64,000 bases of DNA, taken from positions 185,846,973 to 185,910,972 of the forward strand of contig NC_066582.1 in NCBI RefSeq assembly GCF_024323335.1, in the 5' to 3' direction. Shown piece by piece: positions 12,407 through 23,811 of this stretch (its first letter is position 1; each line of letters starts with the position of its first letter). The notes under the pieces were generated by a model. That model saw nothing but the letters and a program-made list of their open reading frames with translations. It searched no databases and was not told where the DNA came from. The position numbers were made by a program, and so were the translations under genes. Source of the stretch: Lathyrus oleraceus. Taxonomy: Eukaryota; Streptophyta; Magnoliopsida; Fabales; Fabaceae.

Positions 12407-13857
12407 CTAGAAGCAATCGTCCAAAGCCCTCGAGACCAGAAGATAAGCTGCACGAAGCCTCTTCACCTCCCTCTCATAGGCTGCCTCCATATCTGCCTTC
12501 TCTTTGGCAAGTCGATCATACTTCCTCTTCCAAAACTTGGAAGACTGAGGAAGTAGAGAAGTCAATGCGTCATCAGGATCATCAATAACCTGGTGCTCAA
12601 GGAACTCTATCAAAGCATCCTTCTCTCTGATCTGCTGAAGCAACTCCTCTCGTTCACGGATCCAAGCACGCGAACGGTCTTCGTCTCTCAACTCCTCTAC
12701 TCCTTGGCTAGGGAGGGTTGAAGGCCCAGCCACAACCAAAGGTGTGGGTCTTGGATACTCATAAGGCATGAGGTACTCAGAAGCTCTCCTCCTAAGCCAA
12801 GAGGTATAGGGTTCCAAAGCGATACAGTTCTTCGGACCTAGCTCCTTCCTTCCTTTCTTATGGATCTTGCGCCAAGCGCGGACCATCCTGCCCTTCAAGC
12901 CTTGGGGATCTTTACCCTCCTGAAAGAACACACCCTCTAACAGAATGTTATTGGGTTTATCCTTTAGGGGGAACCCAAGCTGACGACGTGCCAAAATAGG
13001 GTTGTAGTTAATTCCACCGCATGTACCAAGAAGAGGTACATTGGAGAATTCACCACAAGAGTGATAATCTGCACACCATCATATACACGGTTGTACCAAA
13101 AGATACCATCATTAGTGAGAGACATAAGTCTCGTGGACCACCGTAGACATCCTTTGTTCTCCTTGAAGGTGAACGTCTGAGGCAAGTGCGAAATAAACCA
13201 CTTGTACAACAGTGACAGACAGCATACAATGGAACTGCCACCCTTTGCATTCCTCATATGCAAAGAGAAATAAGTGTCACCCAACAGAGTCGGAACGGGA
13301 TTAAGAGAAGAGAAAATACTAATAGCGTTCACATCCACGAAAATGTCGATGTTGGGAAATAACACTAGCCCATAGTTGAGGAGTACAAATATGGCTTCAA
13401 AATCTTCCTTACACATGGCCTTCCCAAACATAGTAGCTTGATCAATGAGGAAATCAGACGGAAGACCTTGAATTCCACCTTTGATAGTCATATGAGCACC
13501 AATAATAGATTCATCTATACGCAACAAATCAACAATCTCTTAAGAAGAAGGATCTCTCTCTAAGCCACTGAACGACAACTGGTCTAGGATAGGTATGCCC
13601 ACAAGATAGGCATACTCCTCAAGCGTGGGCAAAAGCTGGAAATCCGGAAAAGTGAAGCAACGGTACAAGGGATCATAGAACTGCACCAACACACTCAATA
13701 GACCTTCATCCACTTGAGTAGCCAGAATAGACAGAAGCTTCCCATGACGAGCCTTGAATTCCAAGGGATCTAATACATAGGATGTCAAACTCCTTAACTC
13801 TTTCAAGTTGGGTTTTCTGAAACTGTACTTCTTCGTATTCCTTCTTTGCTTATCCAT
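12407..13857 (-). pseudogene. Ogre-specific ORF1 (upstream of gag)
   Basis: Three broken pieces on the minus strand form one protein-coding region. Piece 13540-13857 starts with MDKQRRNTKKYSFRKPNLKE. Piece 12964-13527 has FSSLNPVPTLLGDTYFSLH. Piece 12407-12994 ends in a charged, coiled-coil-like tail (EREELLQQIREKDALIEFLE). An extra ORF between the PBS and gag is a defining Ogre feature; related domains resemble plant mobile-domain proteins, and its role is unknown. The frame is broken by TAA at 13540-13542 and by a frameshift near 13000. Position fits: it begins about 900 bp downstream of the PBS. Confidence 0.8.
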
Positions 13858-14756
13858 GTCTAAAATTTTTCAAATAGACCTCTTAAGTTCCTTGAAAGTT
13901 TTCTCATTGTTGATGATATGGATGTGTATGAATGCAAGAATGCATGGATGCAACAATCACACTCAAGGATCAAGTAAATCACACCACACAAAGGTCATGG
14001 GATGGATCAAGTCATCCTTAATATTAATCATCCATTTTTGTGGATTATGGTTTACACCTTATCAACACCCAAGTTCCATTGATATTAAGGATACACAAGA
14101 ACGGATCAACCACGAATCAAGGGTTTGTTGCGAGTCGCAAGCACGGGGTCTTGGTTAAGAACCACCCAAAGGGAGTGTACTATGGTTAAACCTGACAATC
14201 ATATTCTACAAGAGGTTCCCATAGTCATCATCCCATCTTTCAGATATTATCGGATAAACGACTACTTGTATTCCAAAAATATTCTCAAGAGAGACTCTTA
14301 TGAGTGTAGTATCGCATAACAATCATATCAAATCTTACACTTGAACGATCTTCGCACTACGTCCTAAAAATAGGCCAAGATGGGCGTGGTAAACTAAGGT
14401 CCTTGGCTTCTAAGGCATATATTGGAAAGAGTAATGCCTAACCACGACTACTCGTGTGACATTATTTATCCCAACATAACCTCCACCAAGTGAATGGGCT
14501 TGCAAGTCAACTTGATAAGAATAACTCCACACAAGTCAACAAGACTATGCGATTCTCCTATCCTAAGTGCACTCGAGTTCGGGTATAGAACTCATCTCAC
14601 GAAGATCACCAAGCATACAAGGAATTAATATTCAAACAATTCAATCATTACATACAATACAGTAATCCCAGATTGCACAAAAATATGTCACAAAGCAATA
14701 TACCATACAATACAACAAATATGAAAAGTAGGCAAAACCCACTAGGCAAATGATAG
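13858..14756 (-). other. Ogre 5' leader between PBS and ORF1
   Basis: About 900 bp lie between the PBS and the ORF1 start codon. I see no domain, tRNA or tandem repeat here. Long untranslated leaders before ORF1 are normal for Ogre elements. Confidence 0.6.
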
Positions 14757-14774
14757 TCCCCAGCAGAGTCGCCA
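14757..14774 (-). other. primer binding site (Arg-type tRNA) of Ogre element
   Basis: The minus strand reads TGGCGACTCTGCTGGGGA, beginning 6 nt inside the LTR end at 14781. This TGG-initial 18-mer is the type of PBS reported for Ogre elements (tRNA-Arg). It fixes the orientation (minus) and makes 14781-18621 the 5' LTR. Confidence 0.85.
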
Positions 14775-15105
14775 CTTTTATGTAGCGGGGTATTCGTTAC
14801 CATTAGAGATATTGACTAAATCCAAGGTAAACCATACAAGTCAAGTCGCCACCGCACTTCTATTTATCCAAAGGAATGGTTAGAAAGCGAACAAAAACCT
14901 AAAAGTTTTATCGAATCAAAAACTAGTAAAACTGTCAGAGATCCGGGTAAGGGGGTTGGTTATGCGATGGGAAGGTTTTAAGAACCCAAAACATCCTAGG
15001 TACTCCTAGGGAGCCCTTTTCATAAGTGTTGTTCTAGTCTAAAGGGTGTAGGTATATCTAAAGTACTATTTACTAAAAGGAAGGTTAAGAGAAAATGACT
15101 CACAA

Positions 15106-15265
15106 GGATGTCGCATCCACTGCCTACGTATCTCATCTGAGTATGAGAATCAGAGTCTTCGTAGCTCGGCTACCTATGGGTTAAAGAGAAGTGTGCTCGG
15201 TAAGACGTCGCGTCTTATGCCTATGTATCTCATCTGGAATGAGAATCAGAGCAAAACGTAGTTCG
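15106..15265 (-). other. two stem-loop cassettes in Ogre 5' LTR
   Basis: Cassette 1 has GGATG/CATCC around TCG (15106-15118), then CTACG/CGTAG (15124-15164) enclosing TCTCAT/ATGAGA (15131-15148). Cassette 2 has TAAGACG/CGTCTTA around TCG (15201-15217), then a CTATG/CGTAG-type stem enclosing TCTCAT/ATGAGA (about 15228-15244). These belong to the same family as the cassettes in the other Ogre/Tat LTRs. Confidence 0.6.
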
Positions 15266-16367
15266 GATAACTAGGGGTTAAGGATTGCCATCTGAACATG
15301 GACTTACAAAAGAGGACACCAGCTGTGTCAAAGGAGGGTGGGCGGTGTGTTCAACGTCCTAGCAGTAGGTGTCGTAGCTCGCTGAATCGAGTCTTAGGCA
15401 GTTACCTCTTTGCAATAGAACGGACTGACATGCCACAAGATCGGAGACGCATGGAAGGTCTAAAAGTGGGGAAGCTCTGCTCTAGAGTTGTCATGCAATA
15501 TGGACCTATGTGTTAGGATTTACAAATGGGAACATCTACCTAATGTTAGCATGCAAAGAATAAGGGAATTCTACCTATGTTATCATACAAAGGGTTCTAC
15601 CTAATGGGTGCTACCTAAACGGAACAAGAGTCGACGCATGGAGCGCGGAGAGGAGTTACGGATAAGGGTAGATGGCGATGTTGGAGGCAATCGACTTACA
15701 GGTAGATGGCGATGCCTGAGGCTATCGACTTACAAGGGGATGGATGAATGTGTGCTGGTTCTGTTAATTTTTGAAAATGATTACTCGACGTTGGATCGAG
15801 CTTTTGATCTTATTTTGAAATGGTTATCGGATGTTCGTTTTAATTCTTGTATTAACAGGTGACTAAACAAATAAAGAAATAAATATTATACACTTTATAG
15901 GAGAGGGGTACATTTGTTATAAATGGGGATTGTTCATGGCAAACAAACAATAAGAATATATGTCTCATACATCATACAAGTAGGCAACAATTATCAATCA
16001 GATCGGATAAATAAACAATATATAATCAAACCAAAGAATCAAATAATGGAGCATTTAAACAATGCATGGGAGTATGAACATGTTAAATAATCAAGCAATA
16101 GAAAACATGAATGAGAGAAACAAGTATAAAAGATAATAGATGAATCAAATAGATGAAAATATGCACACGAAGGGTCCACTGAATAATTTAATTAGGAAAT
16201 GAGGTAAGGACCAAATAAAATCAAGGTAAAAGGCCTCTAATACATGGCATATGAGATGAACAAGGGAGGATCAAAAGATCTCTTCAATTGCCATAAGCAA
16301 TCCCTAAGTCAAACATCGATCATAAAGAAGTCAACTGAAAATTCAAGTCAACTTAAAAAATAACAAA

Positions 16368-16727
16368 TAAATAGAAAATTAATCAAGACAATTATGAAAA
16401 ATTAAACTAAATAAGGCGGGGTCAGGACATCATCATTCCCCAAAAAGATTTTAAAAATAATGAAAATTGACACGTGAATTAATTAAAACAAAACATAGGT
16501 CAAACCAAAAGTCAATTAATAAGACTAGGTTAGAAATAAATCAAGAACAAATAGTAAATTAATCAAGAAAATTATGAAAAATTAAACTAAATAAGGTGGG
16601 GTCAGGACATCATCATCCCTCAAAAAGATTTTAAAAATAATGAAAATTGGCACATGAATTAATTAAAACAAAACAAAATTCAAATTAAAAGTCAACCAAC
16701 CAAACTAGGTCAAAAATAAATCCAAAA
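16368..16727. repeat. 180-bp tandem duplication in Ogre LTR
   Basis: Two adjacent copies about 180 bp apart share AATCAAGA...ATTATGAAAAATTAAAC and GGGGTCAGGACATCATCAT (first at 16381, second at 16561), with a few differences. It accounts for part of the length difference between this LTR (3.84 kb) and its relative at 61024 (2.07 kb). Confidence 0.8.
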
Positions 16728-18621
16728 TAAATTGAAAATGTGAAATAAAATTTCAAGAAAAGGTCAGGTTGACCATGAGACAGTGGTCAACCTTCATCCC
16801 AAAAGTCAAATGCTAACAATAATTTTAAGTCGTAAAAATAAAATCAATAAAAAAAGTGTGTTAAAATGGACCATTTAGAATAAATAATTAAAACAAAATA
16901 TTAATATTAAAAAATACGAAAATAAAAATTATTTAAAATTAAATAAAACGTTAAGAAAAGTGAAAAATATTTTTGGGTAATTTTATGGACGAAGAAAATA
17001 TTTTAAATAAGAAAAAGAAATATGAAAATGGAAGGATTAATGGTGATGAACATGGTAAGCAAGCGTAGATATATCAAAATTTGGTCATCGAAGAGATGAT
17101 TACCTAATGGAAAATAGAAGTGGAATGGAACCTGATATGTGATGAAGCTTTGCCTCCTTGCCACGAAATTCCAATGCTCCTTTAGGGTTAGGGTTTCAGC
17201 TTCTTAAATAGGGTGGATTAGGTGTTCTCATGGGCTTTTTAATAAGTGATTTATCCATAAGAATAAAAGTGTGAAGTGAGGTGTAAAATGTTGTTATTTT
17301 GGGCCAAACTTAAGTGAATGGATGTCCAATGCATGGCCAAAAGAGGTAAAAAAAACGTGACTGGTTTGTGCAGCATGCTTAGAAAATCTGATTGGGCCAG
17401 CCAAACCCAAAATCTGCCTAGAAAATCAAGTCATGGTGCCCACTTTGAATGAATGTATCTCTCAAAACATGGATCCAAATGAGATGATTCCAAAAGGATG
17501 TGAAAGAGGACATGGCAAGGTAAAATTGTTGTGAAGAAAGTATTTTCAAATAATGCCTTGAAGTGCAAGAAAACTGGCCAAGAAGCCTTGACAAATTTTG
17601 AAGATTTTGGACTTAGAAATTTTTCTAAGTGTCCTAAAAAAATGTCTCACTTTGACTAAGCATAACTTTCTCAATTCTAATCCAAATGGAGCAAACTTTA
17701 TATCTCTAGAAAGCTTGGAACAAGAGGAACAACTTTTATGTTGGAGAAATTTCAAATGGAGCTTTTAACTTGATGCAAAATGGGCTTAAAGTGAGTGCAA
17801 CGATCATGAAAACTTGCCCTAAATGGAAAGTCAACCATTTCCAAATTAAGTAACTTTTCCAATTCCTGATTAAATGATGAATCCATGATCCAACCTTGAT
17901 CAAATTTCACATGTAGGATCCCCTAGGCATGGATTTTGAGATTCCACTCTAAAAATGTCAGGAGTTGACTTTTCTGGCCCCACAGTTGACTTTTCCCAAA
18001 CTATTTGATTCCCGATTCCATTGATCAATTGAAGCACTTCTAGCTCAAATAAAGAGCTGATTTTTTGTATGTAGACCCTTGTGGACATATTGAGGGCCAT
18101 GGAAAAGAGTTTCACCCAAACAATCAGAAATAAACTGATTTTATACCAAACCCTAGTTTTAGGGCAAAATGATCAGGAACTGATTGCACTGATTGCCAAT
18201 GGATCTTTCTGAGATAATTGTGAATCTTCATAGGCCAAGATGCCTCCCTAATCGTGACATGGATGAGCTCCTCTACTTCCAACCAAACATTTCCTGTTGC
18301 AGGTAGCCATGAAATCCTAATTTCTGATTAAATCCAGATGAACACTCTGATAGCTTTGAATCCTTCACTGATGAACTGAGGACCATAATAAGATACTTGG
18401 ACCCCCCTGAGACCCTTGAGACTTGTATACTTAGAAAATGAAGTCCAATTCTCAATCTTGCTTTGTGTGGGCTCCTTCTGTTAAGGAGTGATCGATCAAA
18501 ACCTGATCTCCATGTCACTAATGCAGTATGCAATGAGTATGACCTAATATGATGCTAATGAAGTGTAAAACATAATCCCATGCTTCCAGGAAAAATGAAG
18601 GGTAAATTTTGGGGTATTACA

Positions 18622-19470
18622 CCGTCAACCCTTTGACGAAGACAAATTACCTTTCCGTCAACCCTTTGACAATGACAAACTTTTTTCCGTCAACCCTTTG
18701 ACGAAGACAAATTACCTTTTCGTCAACCCTTTGACGATGACAAACTTTTTTTTCCATCAGCCCTCTGATGACGACATTTTACAACAGTTTCTTTCCGTCA
18801 ACCCCTTTGACGAAGACAAATTACCTTTCCGTCAACCCTTTGACAAAGACAAATTACCTTCCCGTCAACCCTTTGACGAAGACAAATTACCTTTCTGTCA
18901 ACCCTTTGACGAACACAAATTACCTTTCCGTCAACCCTTTGACGAAGACAAATTACCTTTCCGTCAACCCTTTGACGAAGACGAATTACCTTTCCGTCAA
19001 CCCTTTGACGAAGACGAATTACCTTTCCGTCAACCCTTTGACGAAGACAAATTACCTTTCCGTCAACCCTTTGACAAAGACAAATTACCTTTCCGTCAAC
19101 CCTTTGACGAAGACAAATTACCTTTCCGTCAACCCTTTGACGATGACAAACTTTTTTCCGTCAACCCTTTGACGATGACAAACTTTTTTTCCATCAGCCC
19201 TCTGATGACGACATTTTACAACAATTTCTTTCTGTCAACCCTTTGATGAAGACAAATTACCTTTCCGTCAATCCTTTGATGATGAAAAACTTTTTTCCGT
19301 CAACCCTTTGACGATGACAATTTCTTTTCTGTCAACCTTTGACGATGACAAATTACCTTTTCTCTCAACTTCGATGATGACAAATACTTTTCCATCAACC
19401 CTTTGATGATGACACCCTTTTCCATCAACCCTTTGATGACGACACCCTTTTCCATCAACCCTTTGATGAT
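18622..19470 (+). repeat. 33-bp tandem array in the 3' UTR of a plus-strand Ogre/Tat element
   Basis: About 25 units of a 33-bp repeat (CCGTCAACCCTTTGACGA followed by AGACAAATTACCTTT) with variants. Each unit holds an inverted repeat of CGTCAA/TTGACG type with CCCT between the arms. Tandem arrays in the 3' UTR are known for Ogre elements and can seed satellites. The open frames crossing it are artefacts, because 33 is divisible by 3. The array is cut at its left side by insertion of the Ogre LTR ending at 18621. Confidence 0.9.
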
Positions 19471-20215
19471 GATCTCTCATTGGAGACAAAAATCCCTACA
19501 AAAATCCAAATACCCAATTGCAGTCCCACATGCATTGCATGCATCACTTCATGCATAATTTTTCCCGCCGAAATGGAAAGTCCCACTAAAGCCCAACCAT
19601 ACTTGGCACAATCCATAGACCATGCATTTGCATACCCCCGCAACCCGAGCATACACCGACTTTCTGCATACATCTACATTTTACATGCATAACATTGCAT
19701 CATAACATACTCTTCATATTGGGGCAAGTATGTTTAGCATAAGTTGGATTCAAGCCTTTCTCGAAAGTGCAAGGATCCCCGTGAACAACCCCAACAAGTT
19801 TCCCCAAAGTATCTCTTTTTATCTGCCTTTTGCAAATATTGTTGGCCCTTTTTCAGTACCTCGCCTTTTGCGAGACCCCTCTTCTTTTTGCAAGGGAAAA
19901 CCCTGTTTTGCCTTTTGCAAGCCTCCTTGTTGCCTTTTGCATGAGAGAGTTTACCTTTATCAACTTTGCATGTTAAGCAAAAATGAGAGATTGGACGATT
20001 GACCTATTCTCTTATCGTTTGTCTTAAAATACCTGAGGTAGGTTTGGCAAGTCCCAAGTGGCAGCCATATTTCGAAAAATTCATCCCCGCCATTGTGCCT
20101 GAGGGATATAATGAGTTTTTCGTGCCTACCGTAAATTTTCCTCTACCTTGTGTATGATAACCACCATATCTATTCACCTGCCTTTTGCAAGTACTCTTGT
20201 GCCTTTTGCACACTT
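19471..20215 (+). other. non-coding 3' UTR between two arrays
   Basis: No domain is recognisable in any frame. There are scattered CCTTTTGCA motifs at about 19823-19955 and 20170-20210, suggesting a further, more decayed short repeat. It belongs to the same plus-strand element as the arrays on either side. Confidence 0.6.
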
Positions 20216-20710
20216 TCAAAAATCAAACCTTCCCAGCCGTTGCTAGGGATTGACACTTTCAAAAAATCAAACCTTCCCAACCGTTGCTTGGGATTTACAT
20301 TTTCAAATTCAAACCTTCCCAGCCATTGCTAGGGATTGACACTTTCAAAATTCAAATCTCCCCAACCGTTGCTAGGGCCTTACACCTTTAGATTTCAGGT
20401 ATTCCAACCATTGCTAGGAAGCGTCACTGAACTAAAATCTCCCCAATCATTGCTAGGGACTTACACCTTTAGATTTCAGGTATTCCAACAGTTGCTAGGA
20501 AGCGTCACTGAACTAAAACATCCCTAGTCGTTGCTAGGGATCTACATCTTTATATTTTAGGTATTCCAGCCATTGCTAGGAAGCGTCAATGAACTAAAAC
20601 CTCCCCAGTCGTTGCTAAGGATCTACACCTTTAGATTTAAGGTATTCCAGTTGTTGCTAAGAAGCATCACTGGACTAAAATCTTCTCAGCCATTGTTAGG
20701 GATTTTCACT
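20216..20710 (+). repeat. second tandem array, GTTGCTAGG-type units
   Basis: Units of about 50-60 bp repeat the core CCAGCCGTTGCTAGGGA. From about 20370 they form a higher-order unit of about 120 bp that alternates a TCCC...GGGA core with a TTCC...GGAA core (ATTCCAACCATTGCTAGGAA). The paired outer letters change together. The array lies in the 3' UTR of the plus-strand element, upstream of its polypurine tract. Confidence 0.8.
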
Positions 20711-21107
20711 ATCTTTTACATAAGAAACTTATCCCCAACAAAGTCATATTCCCTCTCATCTTTCTTCTTGACCTTTTGTCATGAAGCTTTTCTCTTTGTT
20801 TTCCAGTTGAAGAGATACTTATGTTACACACCATAACATACATTGCATATCATGCCCATCATGACATAACCATCATACAGCTGACCCATGTCCTCCCCAC
20901 ATAATACCATAAACTATCCTCAACAGATGATTTCATATCAAATTTATTTTCCATCCCATGAACAACCTTCACAAATACCCATCACTTCATATCACATTCA
21001 TTTCATTCCCAATAGGGTGATTTTTGGATATTTTTATTTATTTAATCCTCTCTTACCTTGGATGTGTGGAAGCCGTTGTTATCTAAACATTCAGGTTCGA
21101 GAAGATT
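20711..21107 (+). other. end of the 3' UTR before the polypurine tract
   Basis: About 400 bp of pyrimidine- and CAT-rich non-coding DNA. No gene or clear repeat was seen. It leads directly into the polypurine tract of the plus-strand element. Confidence 0.5.
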
Positions 21108-21120
21108 AAATAGGGGCAAC
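21108..21120 (+). other. polypurine tract
   Basis: AAATAGGGGCAAC directly precedes the LTR start TGTCATACCCC at 21121. It is the plus-strand primer site of the element and proves plus orientation. The minus-strand element at the right edge has the matching tract next to 63096 (AAATAGGGGCATC on the minus strand). Confidence 0.8.
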
Positions 21121-21221
21121 TGTCATACCCCAAAATTCACCCCACCCCGATACAATTTTAATCTGATCCATGACCCTACTGCACATGCATACATTCATTA
21201 TTCCTAAAAAAAAATAAAAAT

Positions 21222-21335
21222 TGGGTAACCGGTTACCCTAATCAGGGTAACCGATTACCCAGACCAAAAACTGATTTTTTGGCCATTTTGGGACTGTGTA
21301 ACCGATTACCCTAATCAGGGTAACCGATTACACCT
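21222..21335 (+). promoter_or_regulatory. four GTAACCGRTTAC palindromes in U3
   Basis: GGGTAACCGGTTACCC-like and GGGTAACCGATTACCC-like inverted repeats occur as two pairs (about 21223-21261 and 21296-21333), each pair joined by TAATCA. They lie 80-190 bp upstream of the TATA box at 21413. The position and palindromic form fit binding sites for a dimeric regulator, but no factor can be named from sequence. Confidence 0.55.
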
Positions 21336-21949
21336 GTGCAGACAACAGAAAAAGCTATGTTTTTTACCCAGGGGACCTTTTCTTTCACCCACTTCAACCC
21401 CTTTGCTTCCCCTATAAATAGAGCACTATCCCCACTCATTTTTCAAGCTTGAAAGCCACAAAACCTATGTCCAAATCACATTCAAGCTCCCTCTTTTCAA
21501 CCTAAACCCTAACTCACCCAAACCCTCTTTTCTCCTTTGAACCACTCAACCACCATGTAAAAAATCCACCATCTCCACACAACAAAAAAACAGTAGCAGA
21601 CTTGTAACCTTAACTTACATAATCATTCACCACCACCACATAAACATACAACTTTCTTCCCTTCCATTTTTCTACCACAATAACCATAACCACCCTCTTC
21701 CAAGCTTTTCTGCTTCACTCTCAAACCCAAACACAACAATAACCTAGTTTTGACACCACAATCTTGGTAATATTTTGGACTCAAACTCCTTGACATTTTA
21801 GTTTTTGTTTTGTGTTTGAAAATGGATTTTTACTCTTGGGTTGTGTTTTGAGAGAGATTTGAGTCAACTTTGAGACAAGTGTTTTTTGTTGGTTTTACAC
21901 CCTTTTGGGGATTTTTTGCTCTTACTACTTTTTATCCACCATTTTCAAT

Positions 21950-22417
21950 CAAACTTTGTTTCTTGTTATCACTTATATTTATTGGTTGATGAGATCTATT
22001 AAATCATGGCTATGGTTGTTTAGAGTTGATAAAACCTTCAATGTTTCAAATCTATTAATGATTGATCAATAGATCCTTCATGATACTTTAAGGAATTGAT
22101 ATGTTGCCTCTATTTCAGCCATGTTTGGGTCATTTGATACATAGATGAAACCATTTCCTTTACATTGTTACTTGTTATCATTTAATATTTATTGTTGATT
22201 TGTTGTTACATTTATTTGGTTGATGAGTTCTATTAGATCATGACCATGGTTGTTTAGAGTTGATTAAATCTTCAATACTTCAAACCTATTAATGGTGGAT
22301 CAATAGATCATTCATGATACTTTGAGGCATTGATAGTTTACCTCTATTTCAATCATACTTGGGTCATTTGATACATAGATGAAACCATTCTCTTTACATT
22401 AACTTGTTATTTCATTT
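21950..22417. repeat. 234-bp tandem duplication in the plus-strand LTR
   Basis: Two copies offset by about 234 bp share TTGGTTGATGAG, GGTTGTTTAGAGTTGAT and TCATTTGATACATAGATGAAACC, with scattered differences. They lie in the long leader part of the LTR, with no coding. Confidence 0.8.
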
Positions 22418-23811
22418 GCTTATTGTTATTCTACTAACCACTAACTACTAACTACTAACATTTATATTATTGCACTTTAATTCCTTGCAATTTATTTTAT
22501 TGTCACTAACCATTATTATTGTGATATTCTCATTCTTTATCTTGTGATTTACTTTTATGTCATTACCTTGTAATTTACATTCAAGTACTCATTATTATCA
22601 TCATTGTACAAACTCATCATGCATGTTTATTTACTTGTTATTTATTTTATTGTCATCATACATTAAAAAACAACAAAAACATGATAAAATGATAAGACCA
22701 AAAATATTCATTTCACTCTTAATCAACTTGGACTTAGAGGATTTCACCTTAGGACCTTTGCTTGGAGGCCTTTCATTACTCTTGGTGATACTTTGTAAAC
22801 ATTTGGATTTTCATCCGTAACTTACATGCATGTTGTAAGAATGGCATCATAGCACCACCTTAGGGGGACATGTTTGTAAGACCATTATCCTTTGTTTAGC
22901 TTAGGTCACTTTTGCACACAAAAGGATTTCTCTTGGGCTACCTTACAATGAGACTCTTTAATTTCTTGTTGGTTACTTTGCATTCACGTTGCATAAGCCA
23001 AATTTCATAATTAAATAAAACAAACCCTTGATTCAACGTCAAGTGGCATTTTCTTACCAAAAATAAAAAATACTTAATAATTACGATTATTATTGTACGC
23101 CATGAGTCTTAAGTGGTGGAGAATGAGTGAGAATGGAGCATTCCTACCCTTACTCTAATTATTTTGGACGCAAGACGCTTGACTTGTTGTCTAGAATAAT
23201 CACCTCCACCCATAGACTTTGGTACAATATAATCACAAACATTCTTTCATAAAACCCTTATTCAAGGTAAAAACAATACAACTCATCAAACTCATTTTTG
23301 TGCCTTAGGGCCTCATCCTGAAAACCCTTTTCTCAAAGGTAAAATTAAACAACACACAAATATTTTCTACTCCGAACTACGGAGCTCTGATTCCTCATCC
23401 CCGAATGAGTGATACGTAGGTACAAGGGCCCCAATCCTTGGCGAGCACAATAATAACAAAAACACCCCCTTCTTTTTCACACATTCTTTTGAAAATAAAA
23501 CAATAATAGATAAATCCCATGTATGTAAAACTATCCAAATGGTTCCCATGGAGTACCATGGACGTAAGGGGTGCTAATACCTTCCCCTTACGTAACCGAC
23601 TTCCGAACCCAAATCTCGGTTGCGACCGAATCCTTATTCTCTTTTAGCGCTTCCCGTGCGCGTATCTTTTCCGAGGGTTTTATCGACTATTTCCCCTCTC
23701 CTCTCCGATAGAGGTAAACTAAATAAAATTCGGTGGCGACTCTTCTGACTTTGCCTTTCTTTGGCATCTCTTTAGTCTCGGTTTCGTTATCGTGAAATCC
23801 CGGTAGCGACA

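Larger units (their letters stand above)
14781..18621 (-). mobile_element. Ogre 5' LTR, 3.84 kb
   Basis: The plus strand runs from TGTAGCGGGG (14781) to GGGGTATTACA (18621), TG...CA ended. The first 550 bp are nearly the same as the LTR at 61024 (the same TATTCGTTACCATTAGAG start and the CCTAGGTACTCCTAGG block), so they are one subfamily. It carries two stem-loop cassettes (15106-15164, 15201-15260), an internal PBS-like site (14843-14851), and a probable TATA (minus strand CTATTTAAGAAG, near 17205-17216). No coding. Beyond 18621 the 33-bp array of another element starts at once, so this element inserted into that array. Confidence 0.9.
21121..23811 (+). mobile_element. Ogre/Tat 3' LTR, 2.69 kb (plus strand)
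   Basis: It runs from TGTCATACCCC to GGTAGCGACA, with TGTC...GACA inverted ends. A TATA box lies at 21413-21421 (CTATAAATA). Near the 3' end it has the conserved GGTGCTAATACCTTCCCC block (near 23567), a stem-loop cassette (23377-23419) and an internal PBS-like TGGCGACTCT (23734-23743). These blocks occur in the same element-sense order in the minus-strand Ogre LTRs, so it is a divergent relative. The flank at 23812 (ATAGT) is the probable target site; the partner copy would be left of the window. Confidence 0.85.

Noticed and set aside
18698..19246. Long plus-strand open frames with Asp-Lys-Leu-Pro-Phe-Arg-Gln or Leu-Thr-Lys-Thr-Asn-Tyr repeats
   Set aside because: They are frame shadows of the 33-bp tandem repeat (a multiple of 3), with no start context or independent support.
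18622..19470. Regular direct repeats resembling a CRISPR array
   Set aside because: There are no unique spacers, units abut directly, and the setting is a plant retrotransposon 3' UTR.
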